Below, one piece after another: positions 52,686 to 60,907 of a stretch of DNA of 64,000 bases. Made by a program: the position numbers and the translations under genes. The notes under the pieces were generated by a model. It was not told the origin of the DNA. It worked only from the letters and a program-made list of their open reading frames with translations, and did not search any database. Source of the DNA: Candidatus Eiseniibacteriota bacterium (GTDB lineage: Bacteria; Eisenbacteria; RBG-16-71-46; CAIMUX01). The stretch covers positions 1 to 64,000 of the forward strand of contig JACKCR010000007.1 of assembly GCA_020633975.1 (NCBI GenBank). Reading direction: 5' to 3'. The first letter of the stretch is position 1, and each line of letters starts with the position of its first letter.

Positions 52686-54590
52686 GTGTCCAAACGGTCG
52701 TCTCGAAACTCCAAGCGGGATCCTTCCGCCGCCACCTCGGTCACCAAGGCCGATCGTGGAGGGACCGGCCGACTGCGTGCGTTCGCGCTCGCGGGGATCT
52801 TCCTCGTCGTCTACGTAACCCTCGCCTTCTTCTGGCCGGACGAAGGGCTCCTCGGGATTCGTCTCTGGTCGATCACTCCGTTGTCCGAACTGCCTCCGTA
52901 CATCACATGGATCACGATACTCTGCGCTGCTGTTGCCGCGTATCGAACCAGCGGATCCGTTCGATCCGGCACTCCGACGGGACGAGACAGCACCCCGTCG
53001 ACGTTGCCAGAGGAGTCGGGACGCCGTCGGTGGAGTCGTCTCCAACCGGAGAAGGTGCTGCGGATCACAACCCTCGCCACCGCTGTCGGTCTCGTGACGA
53101 CGTTCACGGTCCGCTACGGACTTCTCGGCGACAACTGGCTACGGGTAACCGAGGCCGTGGCCGGCCACGGAAACGGCAACGAGCGCGGAGCGATCGCGTT
53201 CTATTCCGCCCTGGTCAGTCGATTCAGTGACGGAACCCTCGAGGGCGCTGCCGAAGTCTTCCGGAACGTGGGCCGGATCTCCGGACTCGTCTATGCGATG
53301 TGTTGGATCGCCATCACGGGCGCGCTGCGTGGGAACGTGGGTGAGCGAAGCGGAATCACGACGTTCGCGATCTTCTCGGGCGCATTCGCTCTGTTCTGCG
53401 GATATCTCGAGATCTACGCGCCCCTGCTCGCGATCCTCGTCCTCCTGCTCGCGATCTCGCTCCGCGCGGTTCGGAACCCGAGACTCGCTCCGATCGCGCC
53501 CCTTCTCGCCGTCGGCGCCGCCGCCTTTCACCTCGCCGCGCTCCTCTGGCTGCCGATGGCGATGGTCCCCCTGCTCTCGCGAGTCTTCGCGCCCACGCGG
53601 GTGAGAGTGCTCGTGGCGACCGGAGCGGCCGCAACTCTCGGAATCGCCGTCGCCCTATTCCTATCGCGGGGCCACAGCCTGTTTCTTCGCATCGCACCTA
53701 CCGACGCGAAACCCTACTCGCTTCTCTCACCCGCCCATCTCTCCGACTACGCGAACGCACAATGGCTGGGGAGCGCGCCCGGCCTGCTCCTCGGCGTAGC
53801 GGGGTTGATCGCGCTTTGGAGAAGCGATTCCGTAGAACGAGCTGATCGAAGAGACGTGAGCACGGGCGCGGACGGTTGCGTATCCACCGAGTCGTGGCTG
53901 ACGCTTTGGGGCTGGATTCTCCCCGCGATCGGCCTATTCGTCTTCAACCCCGTACTCGGCGCTGCGGACTGGGACGTGCTCTCCTTGTCCGCGCCTTTCG
54001 CGCTCGCCTTCGCACTCGCCGCGCTTGGATCCCAGGGCGACACCGTCACGCACCGGCTGCGTACGAGTCGAGTGTTCCCAATCGCCGCCGCGAGCGCTGT
54101 GCTGGTCGCGCCAGCGTGGTTTCTTCTGCTCAACTCCAGTGCGTCCTTGGATTGGGCCTCCCGCCTGATAGAGCACGACCGGGCGGACTACTACCAAACG
54201 CATCCGGCTCCGCTCCATCTCGCCTTCCTCTTCCGCACGAACGGACTCGAAGACGAAGCCAACGCACAGCTCGAGCGGGGCCGCACTCTGCACCCCGATG
54301 ACCCACGCTTTCCCCTCGGTCTGGCACGGACCGCTGCGGCGGAAGGCAGGTGGGACGACGCCGAGGCTCTAGCCATGGAGTCGTACGGGATCGTGCGGGG
54401 GTATCTCCCGGCGCTGGACATTCTCTACGACGTGTATCGGGAGACAGGGAACAGGGAGGATCAAATCGGGGTCGGCGAGTTGCTCCTGAAGAGCGCCGAC
54501 GCCGACCCCGAAGGTGTCTCTACGTTTCTATCCTCGGAGCGACTCGAGACGATCCGAACCGAACTCCGACGTCTCGAACAGGCTCCGTAG
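52686..54590 (+). CDS. Multi-pass membrane protein with TPR-like C-terminus
   Basis: 634 residues from a GTG 12 bases after the carboxypeptidase stop. A basic N-terminus (MSKRSSRNSKRD) precedes at least nine hydrophobic helices (FALAGIFLVVYVTLAFFWP, FAIFSGAFALFCGYLEIYAP and others). The soluble C-terminus (about 515-634) looks like two or three TPR units: HLAFLFRTNGLEDEANAQLE, RFPLGLARTAAAEGRWDDAE, PALDILYDVYRETGNREDQI. The FCGYLEIYA stretch and GLLGDNWLRVTEA loop resemble integral membrane glycosyltransferase-like proteins seen beside TPR regions. Function unknown; possibly envelope glycoconjugate transfer or display. Confidence 0.6.
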   Translation: MSKRSSRNSKRDPSAATSVTKADRGGTGRLRAFALAGIFLVVYVTLAFFWPDEGLLGIRLWSITPLSELPPYITWITILCAAVAAYRTSGSVRSGTPTGRDSTPSTLPEESGRRRWSRLQPEKVLRITTLATAVGLVTTFTVRYGLLGDNWLRVTEAVAGHGNGNERGAIAFYSALVSRFSDGTLEGAAEVFRNVGRISGLVYAMCWIAITGALRGNVGERSGITTFAIFSGAFALFCGYLEIYAPLLAILVLLLAISLRAVRNPRLAPIAPLLAVGAAAFHLAALLWLPMAMVPLLSRVFAPTRVRVLVATGAAATLGIAVALFLSRGHSLFLRIAPTDAKPYSLLSPAHLSDYANAQWLGSAPGLLLGVAGLIALWRSDSVERADRRDVSTGADGCVSTESWLTLWGWILPAIGLFVFNPVLGAADWDVLSLSAPFALAFALAALGSQGDTVTHRLRTSRVFPIAAASAVLVAPAWFLLLNSSASLDWASRLIEHDRADYYQTHPAPLHLAFLFRTNGLEDEANAQLERGRTLHPDDPRFPLGLARTAAAEGRWDDAEALAMESYGIVRGYLPALDILYDVYRETGNREDQIGVGELLLKSADADPEGVSTFLSSERLETIRTELRRLEQAP

Positions 54591-54598
54591 AACCAACG

Positions 54599-55249
54599 CT
54601 ACGGACAGTGGCTCCCTGCGACGAAGGCAGGGCTGAACATCACCAAGTCTCCGAGGTTCGTCGCGGCGTTGTTGTCATAGTCGTGACACTTCGGAGGATC
54701 GCTGCCGAGGAACTCGCCACTGAACGCAATGAGATCCGCAAGGTTTACCTGAAGGTCTCCCCCGGCACCGTCGAAGTCCGGGCTCTTGACATCCTGGTAA
54801 GCACGGAAGGTGACCCCGTTCGCCTTGAACACTCCCGACAAGGGGGTCTGATGCGCGCACCCGCCACCGGACAGTGTGAGTCGAGCCACGCCCATGCCGT
54901 CCGTCGTGGTGCCTAACACCGCGTCCGGACAGAGCACATTGCTCGAGCCCATCTCGAAACTCACCGTCACGTTCGGGAGCGGGTTGTTTCCCGAGTCGCG
55001 AACGACGATCTCTACTTCGCTGGCCGGGTGCGCATCCGGCTGGTTCGGTGACAGAAAGACCCCGAGCAGCGCGTCACACGGCGTCACCGTGATGTTAGGT
55101 GGGTCCGGCACGGTCATCGCGACCGTTCCTGCAGGTAGGAGTAGAGCCCCCGTTGCAAGCGGTCCCGCCCAGCTTCTGCCGGGTACGAACGCGATTGCGA
55201 CGAGGAGTAGGCCCAATGACAAGACGCTTCTGGAGACGTAGGTCTGCAT
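54599..55249 (-). CDS. Secreted Ig-like protein with dockerin-like C-terminus
   Basis: 216 residues; perfect ribosome site GGAGGTGACCC before the ATG. Signal peptide: SVLSLGLLLVAIAFVPGRSW, AGP. Residues about 50-145 form an invasin/Big_1-type Ig domain: VEIVVRDSGNNPLPNVTVSF, then TTTDGMGVARLTLSGGGCAH. The last 65 residues resemble a dockerin-type calcium-binding tail: DFDGAGGDLQVNLADLIAFS and CHDYDNNAATNLGDLVMFSP, two loops with D.D/N.D....L.D. Dockerins in these lineages occur without cellulosomes, on secreted proteins. An upstream palindrome at 55353 may regulate it. Confidence 0.75.
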   Translation of the reverse strand: MQTYVSRSVLSLGLLLVAIAFVPGRSWAGPLATGALLLPAGTVAMTVPDPPNITVTPCDALLGVFLSPNQPDAHPASEVEIVVRDSGNNPLPNVTVSFEMGSSNVLCPDAVLGTTTDGMGVARLTLSGGGCAHQTPLSGVFKANGVTFRAYQDVKSPDFDGAGGDLQVNLADLIAFSGEFLGSDPPKCHDYDNNAATNLGDLVMFSPAFVAGSHCP

Positions 55250-55352
55250 GGGTCACCTCCATTGCCCAGGAGGGCAACATCGTAGGATGAGTGGATTCCA
55301 ACGGATACAGGAGGAGGGACTCGTAAAGCGTAGCGTCTTGGGCTGGGCGGGC

Positions 55353-55367
55353 GCAAACACTGTTTGC
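55353..55367 (-). promoter_or_regulatory. Perfect 15-base palindrome, operator candidate
   Basis: GCAAACACTGTTTGC has perfect 7-base arms around one base. On the minus strand a consensus TTGACA (55378-55373) lies just upstream of it, although a convincing -10 at 17 bases is lacking. The site is 104 bases upstream of the dockerin-like gene start. Its form suits a dimeric helix-turn-helix repressor. Confidence 0.4.
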
Positions 55368-55398
55368 ACAGCTGTCAACGCACGGACAGATACGCGAA

Positions 55399-55431
55399 GC
55401 CCCGCACCGGTCATGGCAACCGGCGCGGGGC
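55399..55431 (-). terminator. Strong terminator-like hairpin of the exporter operon
   Basis: GCCCCGCACCGGT pairs with ACCGGCGCGGGGC over 13 positions with one mismatch and a 7-base loop. It lies 91 bases past the stop of the porin-like gene (55523) and before the dockerin-like gene, the right place to end the 60050-55523 transcript. Confidence 0.65.
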
Positions 55432-55522
55432 ATTTCCCATCGATCGTCTCCGTGGCTTCACGTCTATTCAGTCGGACGAATCGCAGGAACCCGTCGTGAC
55501 TTCCGCAACAGCGGGCACGTTC

Positions 55523-56851
55523 TCAGAAGCTGAAGCGAACCCGCCCGAAGACGTTGCTATTGTCCTCGTTCATGCCGAAGAGGGTACGGTTGTCGCTCCC
55601 GGAGAACAGGTTCGCGCCTACGTTCAGCTGGAGCTGATCGGTGTAGTCATACGTCACGCCGAGCCGGACGTAAGCGTCCTCGTCTGTCGGTGAGTAGAAC
55701 GTGAACGCGTTGAGCTTGACGGTCTGGTACTTGAGCATCTGCATGAGCCGCAAGGTGAGAAGAACGCGGTTCTCCTCCTTGGGGTCCATCGGATTCTCTA
55801 CGAAGTCCTGGACGCCTTCCCAGTAGACCTGGGCTCCACCGGTGAAGTCGCTCCACCACTGGCGCTCGTACCCAGCCATCGCCCGGAGTTCCGAGTTCGG
55901 CACGGTCGGGAGGATGCCATCGGGGTCTTCGCTCGAGTCGTAGTACCCACCTTCGACCCAGGCGACGCCACCCTGGAATCCACCTCGCGCGCTCGCGCCG
56001 TAGACACGCAGCTCCGGATGATAGAAACCGGTAGGGACTCCTTCGACCGTCACCATCATCGCATTCGGCTGCTTCCAGAACCCACGGTACACGTAGCCGG
56101 CCAGGTTGAACCCGCCGAGGTACCGACTGACCCGTACGGCGAGCTCTCCATTCTCGAGGTCTTGGCTCGGTCGGCTCACCGGCACCAAGGCAGGAGCCCA
56201 GAAGACGAGCCGCTCACCGGTCGGAAGGTTGTCCGGCGTGAACTCGGGCGTGTAGACGACATCGACTGCGACCGGCAGTCCGAAGACCCCGAGCCGGATT
56301 GCATCGGATGGTCCCTTCAGGTACTGATCGTCCCGCCCCGTAAAGAAGCTGACGTAGTCCTTCGGAAAGAGATCGTTGATGAAGAGGAGGTCGCCCGTCC
56401 CCCAAGTGGTCGGCTGGCGACCGACTCGGGCCTCGAGCTTGTCCTGGAATGCGTTGAACTTGACGTAGCCTTCACGGATCACGATCTCGGAGCCGCTACC
56501 CGCTGCCTGATCGGCGAGCAGGTCGGTCACGAAGTGTGCTTCCCCGACGTCCCCGTAGAGGTCGCCCTTCAGCTGCACCCGCGTCTCGCGAAGCGTGAAG
56601 TCCTTGGTGCCGCTCCAGGCAGCGGGCAGGTAACTCCGGTCCGCGCCCCCTGGGACGTCCGGTTGGTCGACGAGACGCACACCGGTGCCCCCTTCGACGA
56701 ACCCATGGATCTCGACCTGCGCTGTTGCGACATCTGCAGTGAACGACGTGGCCAATGCGGCGAATGCGATTCCGGCCACCCCGAGGGACAGGGCGCCGCG
56801 GACGGCGCTCCCTCCCTCCCAACTCGAACTCGAATGATTGGGCTTGTTCAC
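55523..56851 (-). CDS. Porin-like outer-membrane beta-barrel protein of exporter operon
   Basis: 442 residues; GTG start with GAGGAAGACC upstream. Signal peptide: VRGALSLGVAGIAFAALATS, ending ATAQ. The barrel begins VEIHGFVEGGTGVRL and shows paired strands with periplasmic turns: FTLRETRVQLKGDLYGDVGE, LEARVGRQPTTWGTGDLLFI, FGLPVAVDVVYTPEFTPDNL, AYVRLGVTYDYTDQLQLNVG. It ends FGRVRFSF, a terminal-Phe beta-signal. The order (R.GRQ..TWG.GD, then NDLFPKDY) is like DUF1302-type or alginate-porin-like proteins that accompany RND exporters of the HAE3/MMPL type. Last gene of a three-gene unit; likely the outer-membrane exit or lipid acceptor. Confidence 0.78.
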   Translation of the reverse strand: MNKPNHSSSSWEGGSAVRGALSLGVAGIAFAALATSFTADVATAQVEIHGFVEGGTGVRLVDQPDVPGGADRSYLPAAWSGTKDFTLRETRVQLKGDLYGDVGEAHFVTDLLADQAAGSGSEIVIREGYVKFNAFQDKLEARVGRQPTTWGTGDLLFINDLFPKDYVSFFTGRDDQYLKGPSDAIRLGVFGLPVAVDVVYTPEFTPDNLPTGERLVFWAPALVPVSRPSQDLENGELAVRVSRYLGGFNLAGYVYRGFWKQPNAMMVTVEGVPTGFYHPELRVYGASARGGFQGGVAWVEGGYYDSSEDPDGILPTVPNSELRAMAGYERQWWSDFTGGAQVYWEGVQDFVENPMDPKEENRVLLTLRLMQMLKYQTVKLNAFTFYSPTDEDAYVRLGVTYDYTDQLQLNVGANLFSGSDNRTLFGMNEDNSNVFGRVRFSF

Positions 56852-56874
56852 GGTCTTCCTCGTCCTTCCCGCTC

Positions 56875-57681
56875 TTACTGGCCGATGTACTCGCGCGGCG
56901 GGCTCTTGAGGTAGCGCTCGGAGAAGATCTCCTCGGGGATGCCCTGGTCGTAGGTGATCTGGTCGAACACGATGAGCGTGTTGTTGTCCTTCCGCGGCGT
57001 CGTCATCCGGCGCTTGGTCGCGGTCGGGTATCCGGCGGCGTCCTTGATCTCGAGGCTCTCGAACACCTTGAGCTCGGCACCCTTGTCGTCCACATACTCC
57101 TCACGGAGGATGAGGCCGCTCGCCTTGTCGATCCAGGTGGTCTTCTTGGCGAAGTAGTCCTTCTCCTTCGGCGTGCTCTCGATCACATAGGTCTGGTGCC
57201 CATCCTTCTCTTCCTCGCGGACGAAGGTGTGGGAGTCCTCGCTCCAGTGACGACCGGAGACGTCCTCATAGGCGAAGTCGCTACCGACGAAGCTGCTCTT
57301 CTTGTCGTTGGCCGAAAGCGGCTTCACGAGGTCGAGCGCCGGAACGTAGATCCACCGGGAGTCGTCACCGTCCGGGTTCTTCCAGGCCATGAACGTGGTC
57401 CGACGGACGTCGTTCGGCTCGAAGAAGTAGACGAAGTACTTCTGCTCTCCGCCTTCGACGAAATCCTTCCGGATGATCACGAAGTCGCGCTCGCGGGTCT
57501 TGCCCTTCTTGTCCGTGATCGTCATCTGGACGCGAGCGGTGCCGTCATCGCCGGCGTAGTACATCTTCAGGTGTGCGTCCTTCATCAGTGCCTCCGGATC
57601 GGGCTGGGCCTGGGCCGGAGCCGTCTGGAGGAGCGCGCCGAGGGCGAACGCAGTCAACGTGGTCGCAAGGATCTTCCGCAT
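56875..57681 (-). CDS. LolA-like outer-membrane lipoprotein-sorting protein
   Basis: 268 residues. Signal peptide: MRKILATTLTAFALGALLQT, APAQAQ. The mature protein fits the LolA-like family (PF17131 type) found with RND exporters: VQMTITDKKGKTRERDFVII, YFVYFFEPNDVRRTTFMAWK, SRWIYVPALDLVKPLSANDK, SFVGSDFAYEDVSGR, YVIESTPKEKDYFAKKTTWI. These unclosed barrels carry lipid or hydrophobic cargo across the periplasm. The gene starts 8 bases after the RND gene stop and is followed, 23 bases on, by the porin-like gene. Probably shuttles cargo between the two. Confidence 0.88.
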   Translation of the reverse strand: MRKILATTLTAFALGALLQTAPAQAQPDPEALMKDAHLKMYYAGDDGTARVQMTITDKKGKTRERDFVIIRKDFVEGGEQKYFVYFFEPNDVRRTTFMAWKNPDGDDSRWIYVPALDLVKPLSANDKKSSFVGSDFAYEDVSGRHWSEDSHTFVREEEKDGHQTYVIESTPKEKDYFAKKTTWIDKASGLILREEYVDDKGAELKVFESLEIKDAAGYPTATKRRMTTPRKDNNTLIVFDQITYDQGIPEEIFSERYLKSPPREYIGQ

Positions 57682-57689
57682 GATTCGAG

Positions 57690-60050
57690 TTACCTCCCAA
57701 GTGCTGGACTAGCGTCTTTTACACCGTGAACCTGCCCACCGTGTCCCTTCGGACGTCCGGAGATCACGTGGGCAGGGAAATAGCTGAGCATGGCGGGCAT
57801 GATGAGGAAAGTCGCCGCGCCGCTGATCATCATGATTGCGAAGAAGAACGCTCCCACCGTGACGTAGGGCACGAGCGTCGCGAAGAACATCGGCACGAAC
57901 CCGAGAGCGATGACGACGATGTTTCGTGCCAGAGCCTGAGCCGGTTCGTGGAAGAATGCCTGCATCGTCTTCTGGAAGTCTCGGTTGTGATGGATGTGGA
58001 GATCTCGCGTCCTCTGGATGAAGTGGATCGCGAAGTCCACGCTGAGTCCGAGCGCGAGGCTCGAGAGCACGGCGATCGGCATGTCGTAGTTCCGGCCCGT
58101 GAGCCCGACGTATCCGTAGGTGATGAGAATGGTCGCCGTGAGCGGAATCATGGCGAGGAGTCCGAGCCGGACGCTCCGGAAGAGGAGCCCCATCATGATG
58201 AGGACGGTCACCCACGATCCGGCCAGGGCCTTGCCCATGCCCGAGACCATGAGCTGCTGCCACTTCATGTTGATGTAGCTGAGCCCGGCCCACTGCACTT
58301 CCATCCCGGACGGAGGTGGGTTCTGGGCGATCCAGTCCTCGATCGCGGTGACGGCTTCCTTGACCCGCTGGTTGTCGCCCTTCCGCATCTGGATCCAGAT
58401 GTTGATCCGATCCTGGCCCGGCGTGATGAACTTGAAGAGATCGTCCGGGCTACCACCGCTCATCTCGTAGAGGAAGAGGTACTGGGCGATCTTCTCGCGA
58501 TCATCGGCCAGGGTGTTGCTGCCCTCGGCCCGCGAGAGGAGTTCGTACTGCACCTTCTTCACTACGTCGACTACGGAGCTGACCGCACCGACGTTCTCCT
58601 GCTCCGCGATGACGTTCTGAAGGCGATCTGCGTATCCCATCCACTCGGGCTCGAGGAAAGCCTGGTCTTCCGGCCCTGAGAGCTCGAGGTAGGCGAGGTA
58701 CGTTCCCGCGAGGTGCTCGTTCATCACCTTGTCGGCGACACGGAGCGGGCTTCCAGGCTTGAACCAGTTCACCGGGTTGTCGTTGACCACGATCTTCGTC
58801 ACACCGTAGCCGGCGACGACCATGATGATGGCGAGGCCGCTGAGGACGGCGACCCGGTACTTGACGCTGAACCGGTAGATCTTCTGGAGGTGGCTCTCCG
58901 GCGCGGCCGGGCCTTCGTGCGCATGTCCGAAGTTGTCGAGCGTGGACGAGGGCATGAGCATCGCGTAGGCCGGGATGAAGAGGAGCGAGAGCAGCCAGGC
59001 GACGAACACGCCGAATGCGACAAACGCTCCAAAGACCTGGACCGGAGGGATCGGCGTGGCGACGAGGGACGCGAACCCGACCACGGTGGTTAGGGAAGTG
59101 AACGCCATCGGGAGGAAGAGCTCGCGCATCGTGTGGTAGAGCGTCTCCTCCATCGAGCCCTTCTCGTGGTAGTTCGCGTGGATCGAACTCAGGATGTGGA
59201 TCGAGTTCAGCACGGCGATCGGGATGAGGAAGATCGGGATCATCGAGCTCATGATGTGGACGGTGTACCCCATCCCGACCAGAAGCCCCATCGTCCAGAT
59301 CACCGCGATGACCGCGAGGATCATGGGAGCGGCAACCACCCGCCAGTTCCGGAAGAAGAACAGCATGAGCAGGAAGATGAGGAGGAACGCGGCCGGCGCA
59401 GAGAACGCCATCTGCTGGAACATCGCAGCGCCGAAGGTGTCTTGCGCGACCGGCTGACCCGCGAGGTAGTACTGCTCGTCGCCGTGATCCTTGTCGATGA
59501 GGGCCTGGATCTGGTCGCCGACCTCCATCGCGTAGTTCTTGTTCTCGAGCGGAATGAAGATCGCGAGAGCCTTCCCGTCGTCCGAGGCGAGCTTGCCGCG
59601 GAGGATCGGGTTGTCCCGGATCTGAGCCACGATCTGTTGGGCATCCTCGGTCGACGCGGGAATCTCTTCCATCAGCGTCTGGACCCGGATCCCACCACCT
59701 GGCTCGGGCATGATGTCGTCGACCTCACTCGGTGCGAGGATGTCGTCCGTGATCACGCCTTCCATATCGTAGAGGGCGTCCGTGATGTTCTGGACGCGCT
59801 CGAGGATCTCGGGCGTGAAGACCGTCTCGTCGTCCACCACTCCCAGGACCAGGAAGTCCCGCAGGTTGAACGCTTCCTTCACCTCCCGGTGCATGACCCG
59901 GACGGGCTCACTCTCCGGGAGCATGTTCTCCGGATCGGTGTCGATCTTGATCTTGGGCAGCTGGATCCCCGCGAGCACGGTGAGCACGAGGATCCCGACC
60001 ATGACGAGTCGGGGGTGCTGGATCGGGAATCCCGGGAAGATTCTTCTCAT
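57690..60050 (-). CDS. RND/MMPL-family exporter
   Basis: 786 residues with the doubled RND plan: one helix (HPRLVMVGILVLTVLAGIQL), a periplasmic domain of about 200 residues (KIKIDTDPENMLPESEPVRV), five or six helices of a sterol-sensing-like block (FSAPAAFLLIFLLMLFFFRN, IPIFLIPIAVLNSIHILSSI), then the same order again with GLSVDFAIHFIQRTRD, the MMPL signature. It lacks the length and docking loops of AcrB and fits the HAE3/HpnN-like group that moves lipids. Runs in an operon with a LolA-like protein and a porin. The divergent ArsR gene and the AT-rich operator region upstream suggest induced expression. Confidence 0.9.
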   Translation of the reverse strand: MRRIFPGFPIQHPRLVMVGILVLTVLAGIQLPKIKIDTDPENMLPESEPVRVMHREVKEAFNLRDFLVLGVVDDETVFTPEILERVQNITDALYDMEGVITDDILAPSEVDDIMPEPGGGIRVQTLMEEIPASTEDAQQIVAQIRDNPILRGKLASDDGKALAIFIPLENKNYAMEVGDQIQALIDKDHGDEQYYLAGQPVAQDTFGAAMFQQMAFSAPAAFLLIFLLMLFFFRNWRVVAAPMILAVIAVIWTMGLLVGMGYTVHIMSSMIPIFLIPIAVLNSIHILSSIHANYHEKGSMEETLYHTMRELFLPMAFTSLTTVVGFASLVATPIPPVQVFGAFVAFGVFVAWLLSLLFIPAYAMLMPSSTLDNFGHAHEGPAAPESHLQKIYRFSVKYRVAVLSGLAIIMVVAGYGVTKIVVNDNPVNWFKPGSPLRVADKVMNEHLAGTYLAYLELSGPEDQAFLEPEWMGYADRLQNVIAEQENVGAVSSVVDVVKKVQYELLSRAEGSNTLADDREKIAQYLFLYEMSGGSPDDLFKFITPGQDRINIWIQMRKGDNQRVKEAVTAIEDWIAQNPPPSGMEVQWAGLSYINMKWQQLMVSGMGKALAGSWVTVLIMMGLLFRSVRLGLLAMIPLTATILITYGYVGLTGRNYDMPIAVLSSLALGLSVDFAIHFIQRTRDLHIHHNRDFQKTMQAFFHEPAQALARNIVVIALGFVPMFFATLVPYVTVGAFFFAIMMISGAATFLIMPAMLSYFPAHVISGRPKGHGGQVHGVKDASPALGR

Positions 60051-60249
60051 CGGCCTTCTAGTCCTCTTGGTCTCGGCTCACCGCCCCGTAAGGCTGGGCC
60101 GAGCCGCGGTTTCGTCCGATTGGTTCCTAAGGTCGCGTCTTCTCGCTACACCGCCATGGACGCGGGAAGGACGGAGGTGGCAACAACTTTCCCTCTCTCC
60201 GCACCCGGATCCCGGCCCCAGAACCGTTCTAACGTCTTACTGCTCATTT

Positions 60250-60268
60250 ATCAACATATATTCTTGAT
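60250..60268. promoter_or_regulatory. Inverted repeat in AT-rich operator region
   Basis: ATCAA and TTGAT flank CATATATTC, inside a conspicuously AT-rich stretch (about 60243-60296) of otherwise GC-rich DNA, between the divergent RND operon and arsR-like gene. The half-site spacing and AT content suit an ArsR-family repressor. Confidence 0.45.
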
Positions 60269-60293
60269 CACTCATATAGTCATCCGATAGAAT
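60264..60293 (+). promoter_or_regulatory. Predicted promoter of the ArsR-like regulator
   Basis: TTGATC (60264-60269) and TAGAAT (60288-60293) are separated by 18 bases, a fair sigma-70-type match 47 bases before the ATG. The -35 hexamer overlaps the right arm of the inverted repeat, so the regulator could repress itself. Confidence 0.45.
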
Positions 60294-60339
60294 ATCGCGA
60301 GAGGAGGGCAGGAAGCTGGCCAAGAAATCACCGAAGCCG

Positions 60340-60657
60340 ATGTCGGAAGGCTCGCTGGGACTGGTTGCGGAGCGGTTCAAGGTCCTCGGGGACCCGCTTC
60401 GGCTCAGGATCCTGCAAGAGTTGCAGCCGGGGGAACGTTCGGTCGGGGAGATCGTCGAGGCGACGGGGGCCACCCAGGCCAACGTCTCACGGCACCTACA
60501 AATCCTCCTCCGAGCCCGGATCCTAGCGCGTCGGAAGGACGGTCTCCACGTCTACTACGAGATCGCCGACCCCTCCGTCCTGGACCTTTGCGCCACGGTC
60601 TGCGACAGCGTCGCCGCGGGCCTCAGCCGGGATCTGTCCACGTTCAAACGTCGGTAG
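60340..60657 (+). CDS. ArsR-family transcriptional regulator
   Basis: 105 residues from the ATG at 60340 (an in-frame CTG at 60316 would add eight basic residues). The winged helix-turn-helix is typical: ERFKVLGDPLRLRILQELQP, SVGEIVEATGATQANVSRHL, QILLRARILARRKDGLHVYY, EIADPSVLDLCATVCDSVAA. The C-terminal Cys in LDLCATVCDS could bind metal or sense thiols, but the classical alpha-3 ELCVCDL motif is absent, so it may respond to redox state or a small molecule. Divergent from, and probably repressing, the RND/LolA/porin operon across an AT-rich control region. Confidence 0.9.
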   Translation: MSEGSLGLVAERFKVLGDPLRLRILQELQPGERSVGEIVEATGATQANVSRHLQILLRARILARRKDGLHVYYEIADPSVLDLCATVCDSVAAGLSRDLSTFKRR

Positions 60658-60744
60658 GTGGGTCCACGAGTTGACAACGATTCGGCCGGATCCGTAGGCT
60701 CTGCCGAGTTCGCGCCGTCGGCCTTGGATCCGACATAGCGAACG

Positions 60745-60825
60745 GGTCGTTGGGGGTGTCCCGGTAGCGGGACTGAGAGAGACCCCGGAACCTGATCTGG
60801 GTGATGCCAGCGTAGGGAAACGACC
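60745..60825 (+). promoter_or_regulatory. TPP riboswitch (thi box)
   Basis: All conserved parts of the aptamer are present: P1 made by GGTCGTT (60745-60751) and AACGACC (60819-60825), GGGGGTG, CTGAGAGAGACCC, the GGAACCTGATCTGGGT core and ATGCCAGCGTAGGGAAA. Downstream, CCCTCC at 60865-60870 is the exact complement of the thiO ribosome site GGAGGG at 60899-60904, so the switch probably acts on translation by exposing or hiding that site. It controls thiO-thiS-thiG-thiE. Confidence 0.95.
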
Positions 60826-60907
60826 GAGTGAGACCGAAGCGCAGCGCGCCCTCGTCGATCCCGGCCCTCCCCAAGCGATCGGATCCCCGGATGGCAGCGG
60901 AGGGACT

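Noticed and set aside
59133-60290. 385-codon plus-strand frame within the RND gene
   Set aside because: Low-complexity His/Asp/Arg-rich translation opposite a well-conserved exporter; GC-driven open frame.
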